Origin: a virus
Direction: 5' to 3' (one strand)
IMG/VR virus record: IMGVR_UViG_3300039191_000071
Coordinates: 1 to 21,295 of that record
Length of the DNA: 21,295 bases
Below the pieces are notes generated by a model. It was not told the DNA's origin and did not search any database. It saw only the letters and a program-made list of their open reading frames with translations. Shown here in pieces: positions 16,127-21,295 of the stretch. Within the stretch, counting starts at the first letter, position 1, and every line of letters starts with the position of its first letter. Made by a program: the position numbers and the translations under genes.

Positions 16127-17121
16127 ATGACACGACAGAACCCCTGACCATTGACCAGGCAGTTGATGCTTACATGGCAGAAGACGACGCCCCGGCACCG
16201 GAGACGACCGAGGGCGATGAATCCGAAGTAAGCGACACCGACGAAGCCGAGGCCGAGGCGTCCGATCAGGACACAACCGACGCCGACGCGGGCGAGGAAG
16301 CTGAACCCGATGAAGCCGACGCGGATGAGGCAGAAGAATCCGACGAGGACGAGGCAGAGGACGACGAAGACGACGAACCACAGATGTTCACCGTTACTGT
16401 AGACGGTACTGAGCAATCTGTGGATCTCGCGGAACTTCGGCGCGGTTACTCTGGGCAAGCCAAGATCCAAAAAGACTTGACGGCGAACGCCTCAACGCGA
16501 AAGCAATTAGAGCAGGCCGCAAAGGCAATGATGGATCAGCAGGCGGAAATCCTGCAACTGCATCAGCAGGCACAGCAAGGCGGGTTTAAGGCTCCGCCGC
16601 AAGCGCCAGATCACAACCTGATCGAAACCAACCCGACCGAATACATGCGTCAGCGCGCTCGGTACGAAACGGCAATTGATGAATATCAGGGTGAACAGGC
16701 GCAACTATCGAAAATCCACCAGCAGCGCCTTGCATACCAGCAGCACCAGCAGGCCGAGAATATCGCGGCTCAATTCGAGGTGCTGAAAACGCGAATTCCC
16801 GAAATGGCTGATGAAAAGGCTGCACCGGAATACGCGCGGAAGCTGTTAAAAGCCGGGTCTGATTACGGGTTTTCCGGTGATGAACTGGGTGGGATTGACG
16901 ACCCTCGCGCGCTTGAGGTTCTGCGGGACGCTATGAATTGGCGCAACCTAAAGAACGGTCAAGCGGCGTCAAAAAAACCGCCGCAACCTTCGCGCAATGT
17001 GAAGTCCAAGGCGGCACGCAAGCCAGCCCCTGATGCAAAAGCCAAAGCCGTTAATGCGCGCTTCAAAAAGACCGGATCGATCCACGATGCGGTTGACGCG
17101 TTCATGGCGGAATCCTCATAA
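16123..17121 (+). CDS. Capsid scaffolding protein (putative), 332 aa
   Basis: GTG 16123 is chosen because AAAGGAAAAGG (16104-16114) lies upstream and it overlaps the previous stop (GTGA). The N-terminal 20 residues are followed by a very acidic stretch (19-90, mainly Glu, Asp and Ala), then a helical region with Gln-rich segments (about 120-220), a domain with PEYARKLLKAGSDYGFSG, and a basic C-terminus (KPPQPSRNVKSKAARKPAPD). This acidic-helical-basic profile and the position just before the coat gene are typical of scaffolds, whose basic end binds coat. The motif [T/S]I..AVDA[Y/F]MAE occurs at both ends (9-20 and 319-330). Confidence 0.75.
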   Translation: MNDTTEPLTIDQAVDAYMAEDDAPAPETTEGDESEVSDTDEAEAEASDQDTTDADAGEEAEPDEADADEAEESDEDEAEDDEDDEPQMFTVTVDGTEQSVDLAELRRGYSGQAKIQKDLTANASTRKQLEQAAKAMMDQQAEILQLHQQAQQGGFKAPPQAPDHNLIETNPTEYMRQRARYETAIDEYQGEQAQLSKIHQQRLAYQQHQQAENIAAQFEVLKTRIPEMADEKAAPEYARKLLKAGSDYGFSGDELGGIDDPRALEVLRDAMNWRNLKNGQAASKKPPQPSRNVKSKAARKPAPDAKAKAVNARFKKTGSIHDAVDAFMAESS

Positions 17122-17125
17122 CTCC

Positions 17126-17140
17126 TAAGGAGCCTAAACG
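17126..17140 (+). promoter_or_regulatory. Strong ribosome binding site of the capsid gene
   Basis: TAAGGAG (17126-17132) is a near-complete anti-16S match, 8 nt before ATG 17141. It is among the strongest sites in the window, in keeping with the large amount of coat protein required. Confidence 0.7.
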
Positions 17141-18100
17141 ATGGCACAACCCACAAATACTTTTGATTCCTACGACGCCGTGGGCGCGCGGGAATCCTTG
17201 TCGGACAAGATCAACAATATCGATCCTTACGACACGCCCTTCTTCTCAAACTGCGCGACGGAAAGCATCAGCGCGCACTACCATGAATTTCAGACGGACG
17301 CGCTGCGTCCAGCGGCCCGGAATAAGCATATTCAGGGCGACGACACCACTGCGACGGCTAAGGTCGCAACGGTGCGTCTGGGCAACTATTCCCAGACCAT
17401 CAAGGATGCGGTGAGCATTCCCGACACCGACGACAGCACCGACAAGGCTGGCCGAAAGCGGGAGCTTATTTACCAGCAGATGAAGATGGGCAAGGAATTG
17501 CGCACGGATCTCGAAATGGCGCTATTCAGCAACTATGCGAAGGCAGCGGGCAGCTCTACCGGTGCGGCAGAAATGGCTGGTGCGCTGGCGTGGATTCACA
17601 CAAATACGTCTGTAGCCGTGGCCGGTTCCCCCGCTGAGCCGGAAGGCGACGGCACTGACGGGCGCACAGATGGGACGCAACTCGCGTTTTCGCAAGCGCG
17701 CCTTGATACCGTCATGCAATCGTGCTGGACCGAAGGCGGCAAGCCGACCACGGTTTACCTCTCTGCATTCCAGCAGGACATCGCAAGCGGGTTCACTGGC
17801 TCGAACAACCAGCGTTCGACCATCGACGCCAGCAAGGCGAAAAACGCCGTGATTAAAAGCATGGACATCTACATTTCGCCTTTCGGCAAGCTGGAAATGC
17901 AGCTTTCGCGGTTCAACCGCGCGCGCGACGTTCTTGTTTTGCAGGATGATATGTGGGCGGTTGGCGTCAAGCGCAGCTGGAAATCGACCGAGCTTGCAAA
18001 GACGGGCGACGCAACGAAAATGCAGATCGTCGGTGAATACACGCTCATCAGCAAGAACGAAAAAGCCTCTGGTCTGGTGGCTGATAATACCACAGCCTAA
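17141..18100 (+). CDS. Major capsid protein, SU10-type (HK97 fold), 319 aa
   Basis: Family landmarks include NTFDSYDAVGARESLSDKIN (N-terminal arm), INNIDPYDTPFFSN (24-37), HYHEFQTDALRPA, VRLGNYSQTIKDAVSIPDTD, the spine-helix-like RELIYQQMKMGKELRTDLEM with ALFSNYA after it, and the C-terminal FGKLEMQLSRFN / WAVGVKRSWKSTELAKTGD. These match the SU10/DUF5309 major capsid family rather than T7 gp10. It assembles the icosahedral shell over the scaffold. It is followed directly by a strong terminator, so it is the last abundant product of the portal-scaffold-coat group. Length is normal for the family. Confidence 0.92.
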   Translation: MAQPTNTFDSYDAVGARESLSDKINNIDPYDTPFFSNCATESISAHYHEFQTDALRPAARNKHIQGDDTTATAKVATVRLGNYSQTIKDAVSIPDTDDSTDKAGRKRELIYQQMKMGKELRTDLEMALFSNYAKAAGSSTGAAEMAGALAWIHTNTSVAVAGSPAEPEGDGTDGRTDGTQLAFSQARLDTVMQSCWTEGGKPTTVYLSAFQQDIASGFTGSNNQRSTIDASKAKNAVIKSMDIYISPFGKLEMQLSRFNRARDVLVLQDDMWAVGVKRSWKSTELAKTGDATKMQIVGEYTLISKNEKASGLVADNTTA

Positions 18101-18104
18101 CGGC

Positions 18105-18134
18105 AAGGGCGTCCCTTCGGGGGCGCCCTTTTTT
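18105..18134 (+). terminator. Strong UUCG-loop terminator after the major capsid gene
   Basis: AAGGGCGTCCC (18105-18115) pairs with GGGGCGCCCTT (18120-18130) around a TTCG loop, an 11-bp stem with one G-U pair, followed by a run of T (18129-18134). It begins 5 nt after the capsid stop and would end or protect the coat message. Confidence 0.9.
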
Positions 18135-18156
18135 CCTTAACAACGGACCATCCCAC

Positions 18157-18315
18157 ATGAAAATCAAGATTCTGAACAAACGCCTTCGGGCGAACGGTAA
18201 ACGCTGGCTTGTCGGTGAGGTTGTTGACGTGGCGGACACATTCGCGGCTGATGCTGCCGATGAAACAAGAGGAATGTTTGAGGTCGTTCCGGAGCCAAAA
18301 AAGGCGAAGAAATGA
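18157..18315 (+). CDS. Small head-associated hypothetical protein, 52 aa
   Basis: ATG 18157 to TGA 18313-18315. The product begins MKIKILNKRLRANGKRWLVG and continues EVVDVADTF, a compact basic/strand pattern that recurs in small proteins encoded just after phage coat genes, and ends in a Lys-rich tail (PEPKKAKK). Its function is unknown; head stabilisation or completion is the usual guess. The stop overlaps the next ATG (ATGA). There are only 22 nt between the coat terminator and its start, so it depends on read-through from the coat operon. Confidence 0.6.
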   Translation: MKIKILNKRLRANGKRWLVGEVVDVADTFAADAADETRGMFEVVPEPKKAKK

Positions 18316-18602
18316 AGATCTCAGAGCAATTCATCGCAGACGACCACCCCAACAAATTCCACATCAAAAAGGTTTTTGACGCCACCCCTCAACTTGAGCA
18401 GGTGAAGGCGTTGAAGTCAGCGGGCGCGATGGGCCAAGGCGAAAACCGCCTGGTGGCCCGCGTGCCTCTTTGGCTCATAAATGAATGGTGCAAAGAGGCT
18501 GGCGTTCTTTGGACTGATGTAGAGGCCCGTCGCGAGGTTATGCACAAGAAACTGCTCAGCGGCGATGTCAGCGCGTTTCGCGTCTGGGAAGGCAGCTACT
18601 AA
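18312..18602 (+). CDS. Hypothetical protein following the coat gene, 96 aa
   Basis: It is ATGA-coupled to the 52-aa gene. The sequence (ALKSAGAMGQGENRLVARVP, then LWLINEWCKEAGVLWTDVEA and SGDVSAFRVWEGSY) is of a type found next to podoviral coat genes, but I know no function for it. It is soluble, with no membrane segment or signal. Conservation of position suggests a head-completion or virion-associated role; this is inference. Confidence 0.6.
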   Translation: MKISEQFIADDHPNKFHIKKVFDATPQLEQVKALKSAGAMGQGENRLVARVPLWLINEWCKEAGVLWTDVEARREVMHKKLLSGDVSAFRVWEGSY

Positions 18603-18608
18603 ATCAAC

Positions 18609-18646
18609 AGGAGGCCAAAATGGCTGATGGTATTTCTACCAAGTGA
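18609..18646 (+). other. Eight-codon leader ORF (MADGISTK) with consensus Shine-Dalgarno
   Basis: AGGAGG (18609-18614), a perfect Shine-Dalgarno, precedes ATG 18620 by 5 nt. The frame reads MADGISTK and stops at TGA 18644-18646, overlapping the GTG start of the DUF1353 gene (18643-18645). It can serve as a coupling leader. Alternatively, MADGIS is the type of start seen on phage structural genes, so it may be the stub of a deleted gene. Confidence 0.5.
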
Positions 18647-18990
18647 CCCCCTACACCGCTGCCCATGACTGGACCGAGAGGCTAGGCGCAGGCTACACCA
18701 CGGTCAAATTCGTGCGCTGGGAAATCGGAACTGTCGGCTCGGGTCTGTGGCTGAACGTGCCACCGGGTTTTGGCTTCGACGTGTCCGTCCCGCGCGGCCT
18801 GCGTTGGCTGTTTTCACCGCACAATCCTCAATACCTCAAAGCCGCCGCCCTGCATGATTACGCGCTGTCTATGGGCTGGGACAGGGTAAGTGCCGCTGCG
18901 GCGTTCTCTGAGGCTCTTCGGGCCTCTGGTGTTGGTAGGTTAGAGCGCCTGGCCATGGTGCTGGGCGTCGTCGTCTTCAAATTCAAATAA
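18643..18990 (+). CDS. DUF1353-family protein, 115 aa
   Basis: The pattern VPPGFGFDVSVPRGLRWLFS (59-78 region) followed by PQYLKAAALHDYAL is the DUF1353 signature (GF..D.SVPR ... A.LHDY). The C-terminal part is helical with a hydrophobic end (LAMVLGVVVFKFK). The family is frequent in phages, often near lysis genes; its biochemical role is not established. The only start in frame before an upstream stop is GTG 18643, which lacks its own Shine-Dalgarno and overlaps the leader ORF stop, so translation is presumably by coupling. Confidence 0.75.
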   Translation: MTPYTAAHDWTERLGAGYTTVKFVRWEIGTVGSGLWLNVPPGFGFDVSVPRGLRWLFSPHNPQYLKAAALHDYALSMGWDRVSAAAAFSEALRASGVGRLERLAMVLGVVVFKFK

Positions 18991-19000
18991 CGGAGCCAAC

Positions 19001-19330
19001 ATGGCAGAAAATATCGAGCGCGGCATTACGCTGCCCAAATCGCTTGCGTGGGTTATTCTAGTCGGCTTCTTAACCGGCGGCGTTTGGATCGGAACGCAAG
19101 TGACCGACGCAAAGGCAGGCATAAAGGCCTTGTCGGACCGGCAGGTTGAGGATCGTGGGGCAATCAAAAGCAACACGGAAGAAATCAACAATCTGCGCTC
19201 ATCTACTGCGCGCATTGATCAGCGGCTAACAGGCATTGAAGACATCTCAGCGCGCACTGAAGCGTCTGTATCTGAAATCTTGCGCTACCTGCGCGGGAAC
19301 ACTTTTGGCCGTAGCAACGGAGCGGAATGA
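19001..19330 (+). CDS. Single-span membrane protein with coiled-coil tail, lysis-region, 109 aa
   Basis: CGGAG lies about 6 nt before ATG 19001. One hydrophobic helix (13-34, SLAWVILVGFLTGGVWIGTQ) is followed by a long charged helix with heptad-like spacing (about 35-98: ALSDRQVEDRGAIKSNTEEI, NNLRSSTARIDQRL). This suits a membrane-anchored periplasmic or cytoplasmic coiled coil, like some phage holin accessory proteins or i-spanin-like proteins. A true spanin pair is present downstream, so I favour a holin-associated or structural-membrane role. It stops 4 nt before the holin-like gene. Confidence 0.6.
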   Translation: MAENIERGITLPKSLAWVILVGFLTGGVWIGTQVTDAKAGIKALSDRQVEDRGAIKSNTEEINNLRSSTARIDQRLTGIEDISARTEASVSEILRYLRGNTFGRSNGAE

Positions 19331-19334
19331 CAAA

Positions 19335-19544
19335 ATGAAACTGATACCAGACGCAAAGACGGTGGCGCTCAAGTCCTATTCGATGTGGGCTAATTACTGC
19401 GGCATCGCGGCGATACTGGCGCCCGATGCGATCTACCTTTCCACCGGTCGGGACACCAACCCGCACATATGGCTGGCAATCGGCCTTGGCCTGATTATCG
19501 CAGGCATCGCGGGCCGGATTGTATCGCAGGGAATCGCCCGATGA
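19335..19544 (+). CDS. Holin-like two-helix membrane protein, 69 aa
   Basis: ATG 19335 is preferred to the upstream in-frame ATG at 19236 because of the GGA (19324-19326) at suitable spacing and lack of overlap. The product begins MKLIPDAKTVALKSYSMWAN, then has hydrophobic helices at 20-35 (YCGIAAILAPDAIYL) and 45-62 (IWLAIGLGLIIAGIAGRIV). Small proteins of this pattern directly upstream of an endolysin are annotated as holins in alphaproteobacterial phages. It would form the inner-membrane hole that times lysis. Its TGA overlaps the endolysin ATG. Confidence 0.7.
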   Translation: MKLIPDAKTVALKSYSMWANYCGIAAILAPDAIYLSTGRDTNPHIWLAIGLGLIIAGIAGRIVSQGIAR

Positions 19545-20074
19545 TTAAGTCATTCCTATGCGCGATCTTTGTCTGTGCCGCTGCGCCTCCCGCGCCGATT
19601 GCAAACACCACAGAGGCGGCGACCATGCGTGTCCTTGTGCCGTTGGTGGCAAAATGGGAGGGCAAGAAAAACACCGCCTATCTCGACACCATCGCCAGCC
19701 CTGCTGTGTGGACTGTCTGCTATGGCGAGACGCGTGGCGTAGGGCAGGGCGACACATACACCGATGCGCAATGCTCGGCCATGCTGGAGCGCGGGCTCGG
19801 GCAGTTTCGGGACGGGCTGCATGGATACTTTACGCGGGAGACACGGGATTTGCGCCTGACGCCAGAGCGTGACGCGGCCTATGTGTCGCTGGCTTACAAC
19901 GCCGGGATCTACGGCATTGGCAAATCAACGGCCACACGGCGGCTGAACGCTGGCAACATCGCGGGCGGCTGCGCGGCGCTCGGCTGGTGGAATAAATCCG
20001 GTGGCCGCATCGTGCGCGGGCTAGTCAATCGCCGGGCTGATGAAACGCGGCTCTGCATGGTGGGGCTGACGTGA
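19541..20074 (+). CDS. Endolysin, GH24 (phage lysozyme) with N-terminal secretion signal, 177 aa
   Basis: The catalytic region is VAKWEGKKNTAYLDTIASP then VWTVCYGETRGV: Glu40, Asp49 (spacing of 8 residues, as in T4 lysozyme) and Thr58, with a three-residue longer turn than T4. Further typical blocks are AAYVSLAYNAGIYGIGKST and GGRIVRGLVNRRADETRLC. It cleaves peptidoglycan. The N-terminus MIKSFLCAIFVCAAAPPAPI is a signal-like hydrophobic stretch, so export may be Sec-dependent, or the segment may be a signal-arrest anchor released by the holin. ATG overlaps the holin stop, linking the two. Confidence 0.88.
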   Translation: MIKSFLCAIFVCAAAPPAPIANTTEAATMRVLVPLVAKWEGKKNTAYLDTIASPAVWTVCYGETRGVGQGDTYTDAQCSAMLERGLGQFRDGLHGYFTRETRDLRLTPERDAAYVSLAYNAGIYGIGKSTATRRLNAGNIAGGCAALGWWNKSGGRIVRGLVNRRADETRLCMVGLT

Positions 20075-20136
20075 TCCCCTACAAGAAATCCGCGCCCAGC
20101 GGTTCTGGGCAAGAAATTAAACAAGGAGCTAACGAG

Positions 20137-20643
20137 ATGCAGAAATTGCATTACGGAACCAAGGCGCTACTAGCCCTAGCTATGACCCGCCTTGATTATG
20201 TCACGTACCGGGGCTGGACGTTGCCCGGCGACGAAAACGGCGACGACGCTGGGTTTCTCGTTGAATACGTGGACGGAGGCGGAAAGAACCATGCCGATCA
20301 CGATGGGTACATTTCATGGTCGCCTGCTGACGTGTTTAACGCCGCGTATCAGCCGACAGACGCCATGTCTTTTGGTCACGCCCTTGTGGCTATGAAGGCC
20401 GGTCACAAAGTGGCTCGGGCTGGCTGGGACGGCAAGGGTATGTGGGTAGCCATACAGGCAGGATCTACGATTACTGCTGCTATGGCGCGGGGCGGTGCAG
20501 CAAAACTTCGTGCAGACGAGGGCGCAACAGAGTTCAATATTCTGCCTCACATTGACATGCGAACTGCTGATGGTTCGATGAACGTAGGTTGGCTCGCATC
20601 TCAGACCGACATGCTTGCTGACGATTGGCAAGTCGTCCTGTGA
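20137..20643 (+). CDS. Tad2-like (DUF2829) anti-defence candidate with N-terminal phage domain, 168 aa
   Basis: AAGGAG (20123-20128) stands 8 nt before ATG 20137; a GTG at 20071 overlapping the endolysin stop is a weaker start. Residues 1-75 form the domain YGTKALLALAMTRLDYVTYR ... DENGDDAGFLVEYVDGG ... HDGYISWSPADVFNAAYQP, common in phages. Residues 77-168 match the DUF2829/Tad2 pattern: MSFGHALVAMKAGHKVARAG, WDGKGMWVAI, ILPHIDMRTADG and GWLASQTDMLADDWQVV. Known Tad2 proteins bind the cyclic ADP-ribose isomer made by Thoeris TIR enzymes, and some bind CBASS nucleotides. Function here is inferred from the domain. The stop overlaps the Rz GTG. Confidence 0.82.
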   Translation: MQKLHYGTKALLALAMTRLDYVTYRGWTLPGDENGDDAGFLVEYVDGGGKNHADHDGYISWSPADVFNAAYQPTDAMSFGHALVAMKAGHKVARAGWDGKGMWVAIQAGSTITAAMARGGAAKLRADEGATEFNILPHIDMRTADGSMNVGWLASQTDMLADDWQVVL

Positions 20644-20960
20644 TCCGCGCCTATCTGGCTGGCGGCATCGCTGCGGCGTTCCTGGCGCTTGCTGGGGGCC
20701 TGTGGTGGCAGTCCAGCACCATCGGCAACCTACGCGACGACAACGCTCGCCTGACGCGCTCTGCGGCGGCTCTTGAGGATGCCCGCGCGCAGGCCCGGCT
20801 TGCTGCCACCGTGGCCCAATCCGAGGTGGCCCGCCAGCGTGCCAAGGCCGCCCAATATGAGCGGGTAAAAGACAGCTTTCGCAAAGGAGACTTCGATGCG
20901 CCCTTGCCTGATGATTTTCGCGTGCTGCTCAATCGCATCCTGCGGTCCAGCAACGATTGA
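20640..20960 (+). CDS. Rz: i-spanin (Rz-like), 106 aa
   Basis: GTG 20640 overlaps the previous TGA (20641-20643), giving MIRAYLAGGIAAAFLALAGG with a membrane helix at about 3-22, then a long Ala/Arg/Gln-rich coiled coil (26-85: LRDDNARLTRSAAALEDARA) and a C-terminus PLPDDFRVLLNRI similar to the ends of Rz proteins. It spans the periplasm with the outer-membrane partner Rz1, encoded from inside its 3' end, to fuse the membranes in the last step of lysis. The family call rests on topology plus the nested lipoprotein gene. Confidence 0.82.
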   Translation: MIRAYLAGGIAAAFLALAGGLWWQSSTIGNLRDDNARLTRSAAALEDARAQARLAATVAQSEVARQRAKAAQYERVKDSFRKGDFDAPLPDDFRVLLNRILRSSND

Positions 20961-21147
20961 ATACCGCAACGTGCTGCCGGACCTGCCAACCGAATTGCGC
21001 ACCCCGGTCGCGGTGCCGGATCGGCAGGCTGAAACGTTGGGCGATCTGGGGGTGATACTGTCCGATCACGTTGAAGCGCTGGATGCGGCCAACGGCAAGA
21101 TTACGGCGATTGATGACATTTGGCGCACCGCTGAGGCTGGCATCTAA
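20896..21147 (+). CDS. Rz1: o-spanin (Rz1-like lipoprotein), 83 aa, nested in Rz
   Basis: AAAGGAG (20883-20889) lies 6 nt before ATG 20896. The N-terminus has a hydrophobic signal and lipobox IASC with the acylated Cys at 16 (MRPCLMIFACCSIASCGPAT). The mature part has the Pro-rich start LPDLPTELRTPVAVP and a helical tail, as in Rz1 proteins. The first 65 bp overlap the Rz gene in another frame, the well-known nested Rz/Rz1 layout. It acts at the outer membrane. Confidence 0.85.
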   Translation: MRPCLMIFACCSIASCGPATIEYRNVLPDLPTELRTPVAVPDRQAETLGDLGVILSDHVEALDAANGKITAIDDIWRTAEAGI

Positions 21148-21161
21148 GCAAGGAAATCCAC

Positions 21162-21295
21162 ATGAAAATGATTGCAACCGCTCTGGCGGTCCTTTTGGCG
21201 TGTCCTGCCGCCGCTGAGTGCTACAAGCGCGACCACCTCGCCGCATACCTAAAGGTTGAGCATGGCCTTGCGTTGCATTCATGGGGCTTGGATGA
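21162..21295 (+). CDS. Secreted small protein, 3' end cut off by the window
   Basis: AAGGA (21150-21154) is 7 nt before ATG 21162. The first residues, MKMIATALAVLLACPAAAEC, are a signal peptide, probably cut after PAAA. The mature start ECYKRDHLAAYLKVEHGLAL then HSWGLD is similar in style to small periplasmic proteins often encoded after the lysis genes in Rhodobacteraceae prophages. The rest is outside the window, so function cannot be stated. Confidence 0.65.
   Translation, partial: MKMIATALAVLLACPAAAECYKRDHLAAYLKVEHGLALHSWGLD

Noticed and set aside
15829-16470. 213-codon minus-strand frame over the scaffold start
   Set aside because: Its hydrophobic look comes from the complement of GAC/GAG acidic codons in the scaffold; the plus strand has a normal gene and ribosome site.
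18620-18990. A programmed frameshift joining MADGISTK to DUF1353
   Set aside because: No slippery heptamer is visible at the junction; start-stop overlap explains expression more simply.
19236-19334. A longer holin starting at ATG 19236
   Set aside because: It would overlap the coiled-coil gene by 95 bp; ATG 19335 gives the usual small two-helix protein and has its own ribosome site.

Overview
The window is the late (virion and lysis) region of a tailed phage or prophage with a short, podovirus-like tail. It encodes a terminase, an SU10-type major capsid protein, a P22/SU10-like portal, a neck adaptor, a large 'nozzle/stabilisation' protein, glycine-rich tail fibres, two large DNA-ejection-type proteins (one with a lytic transglycosylase domain), and a Gram-negative lysis cassette with an Rz/Rz1 spanin pair. 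It contains no tail sheath, tail tube or long tape-measure gene. The dyadic start/stop overlaps (ATGA, GTGA), high GC content and protein flavour suggest an alphaproteobacterial host, probably Rhodobacteraceae-like. That host assignment is inferred from remembered family resemblance, not from a search.

Layout. 1-122: the C-terminal end of a small helix-turn-helix protein. 123-484: a non-coding control region with two hairpins, one a good Rho-independent terminator, and a 16-bp perfect palindrome lying between a possible -35 and -10 box. 485-1471: two small unknown genes and a phospholipase-D-like protein. 1472-3302: small and large terminase subunits. 3303-7168: neck adaptor, Gly-rich tail fibre, fibre-assembly-like protein, and nozzle/stabilisation-like protein. 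7165-13605: a second fibre-like protein, a GNAT-like protein, and a block of Q/G-rich and ejection-type virion proteins. 13597-13806: the only minus-strand gene, a two-helix membrane protein. 13863-13889: a terminator-like hairpin directly before the portal. 13902-18100: portal, small unknown protein, scaffold and major capsid protein, ended by a strong UUCG terminator. 18157-18602: two small head-associated genes. 18643-21147: lysis region containing a DUF1353 protein, a TM/coiled-coil protein, a holin-like protein, a GH24 endolysin, a Tad2-like (DUF2829) anti-defence candidate, and nested Rz/Rz1. 21162-end: start of a secreted protein.

The plus-strand genes are packed with 1-8 bp overlaps and look like one or two late operons. 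The terminase pair packages DNA through the portal into a capsid built from the scaffold and the SU10-like coat. The adaptor and nozzle close the head and form the tail stub that carries the fibres. The ejection proteins open the cell wall and deliver the DNA. The distal cassette lyses the cell.

The most interesting items are: a Tad2-like domain with an extra N-terminal domain inserted between endolysin and spanins; the antisense membrane protein; a hairpin that may act both as terminator and as sequestering element for the portal ribosome binding site; an 8-codon leader ORF with an excellent Shine-Dalgarno in front of the DUF1353 gene; a scaffold with the same short motif at both ends; and the placement of portal/scaffold/capsid after the tail and ejection genes.
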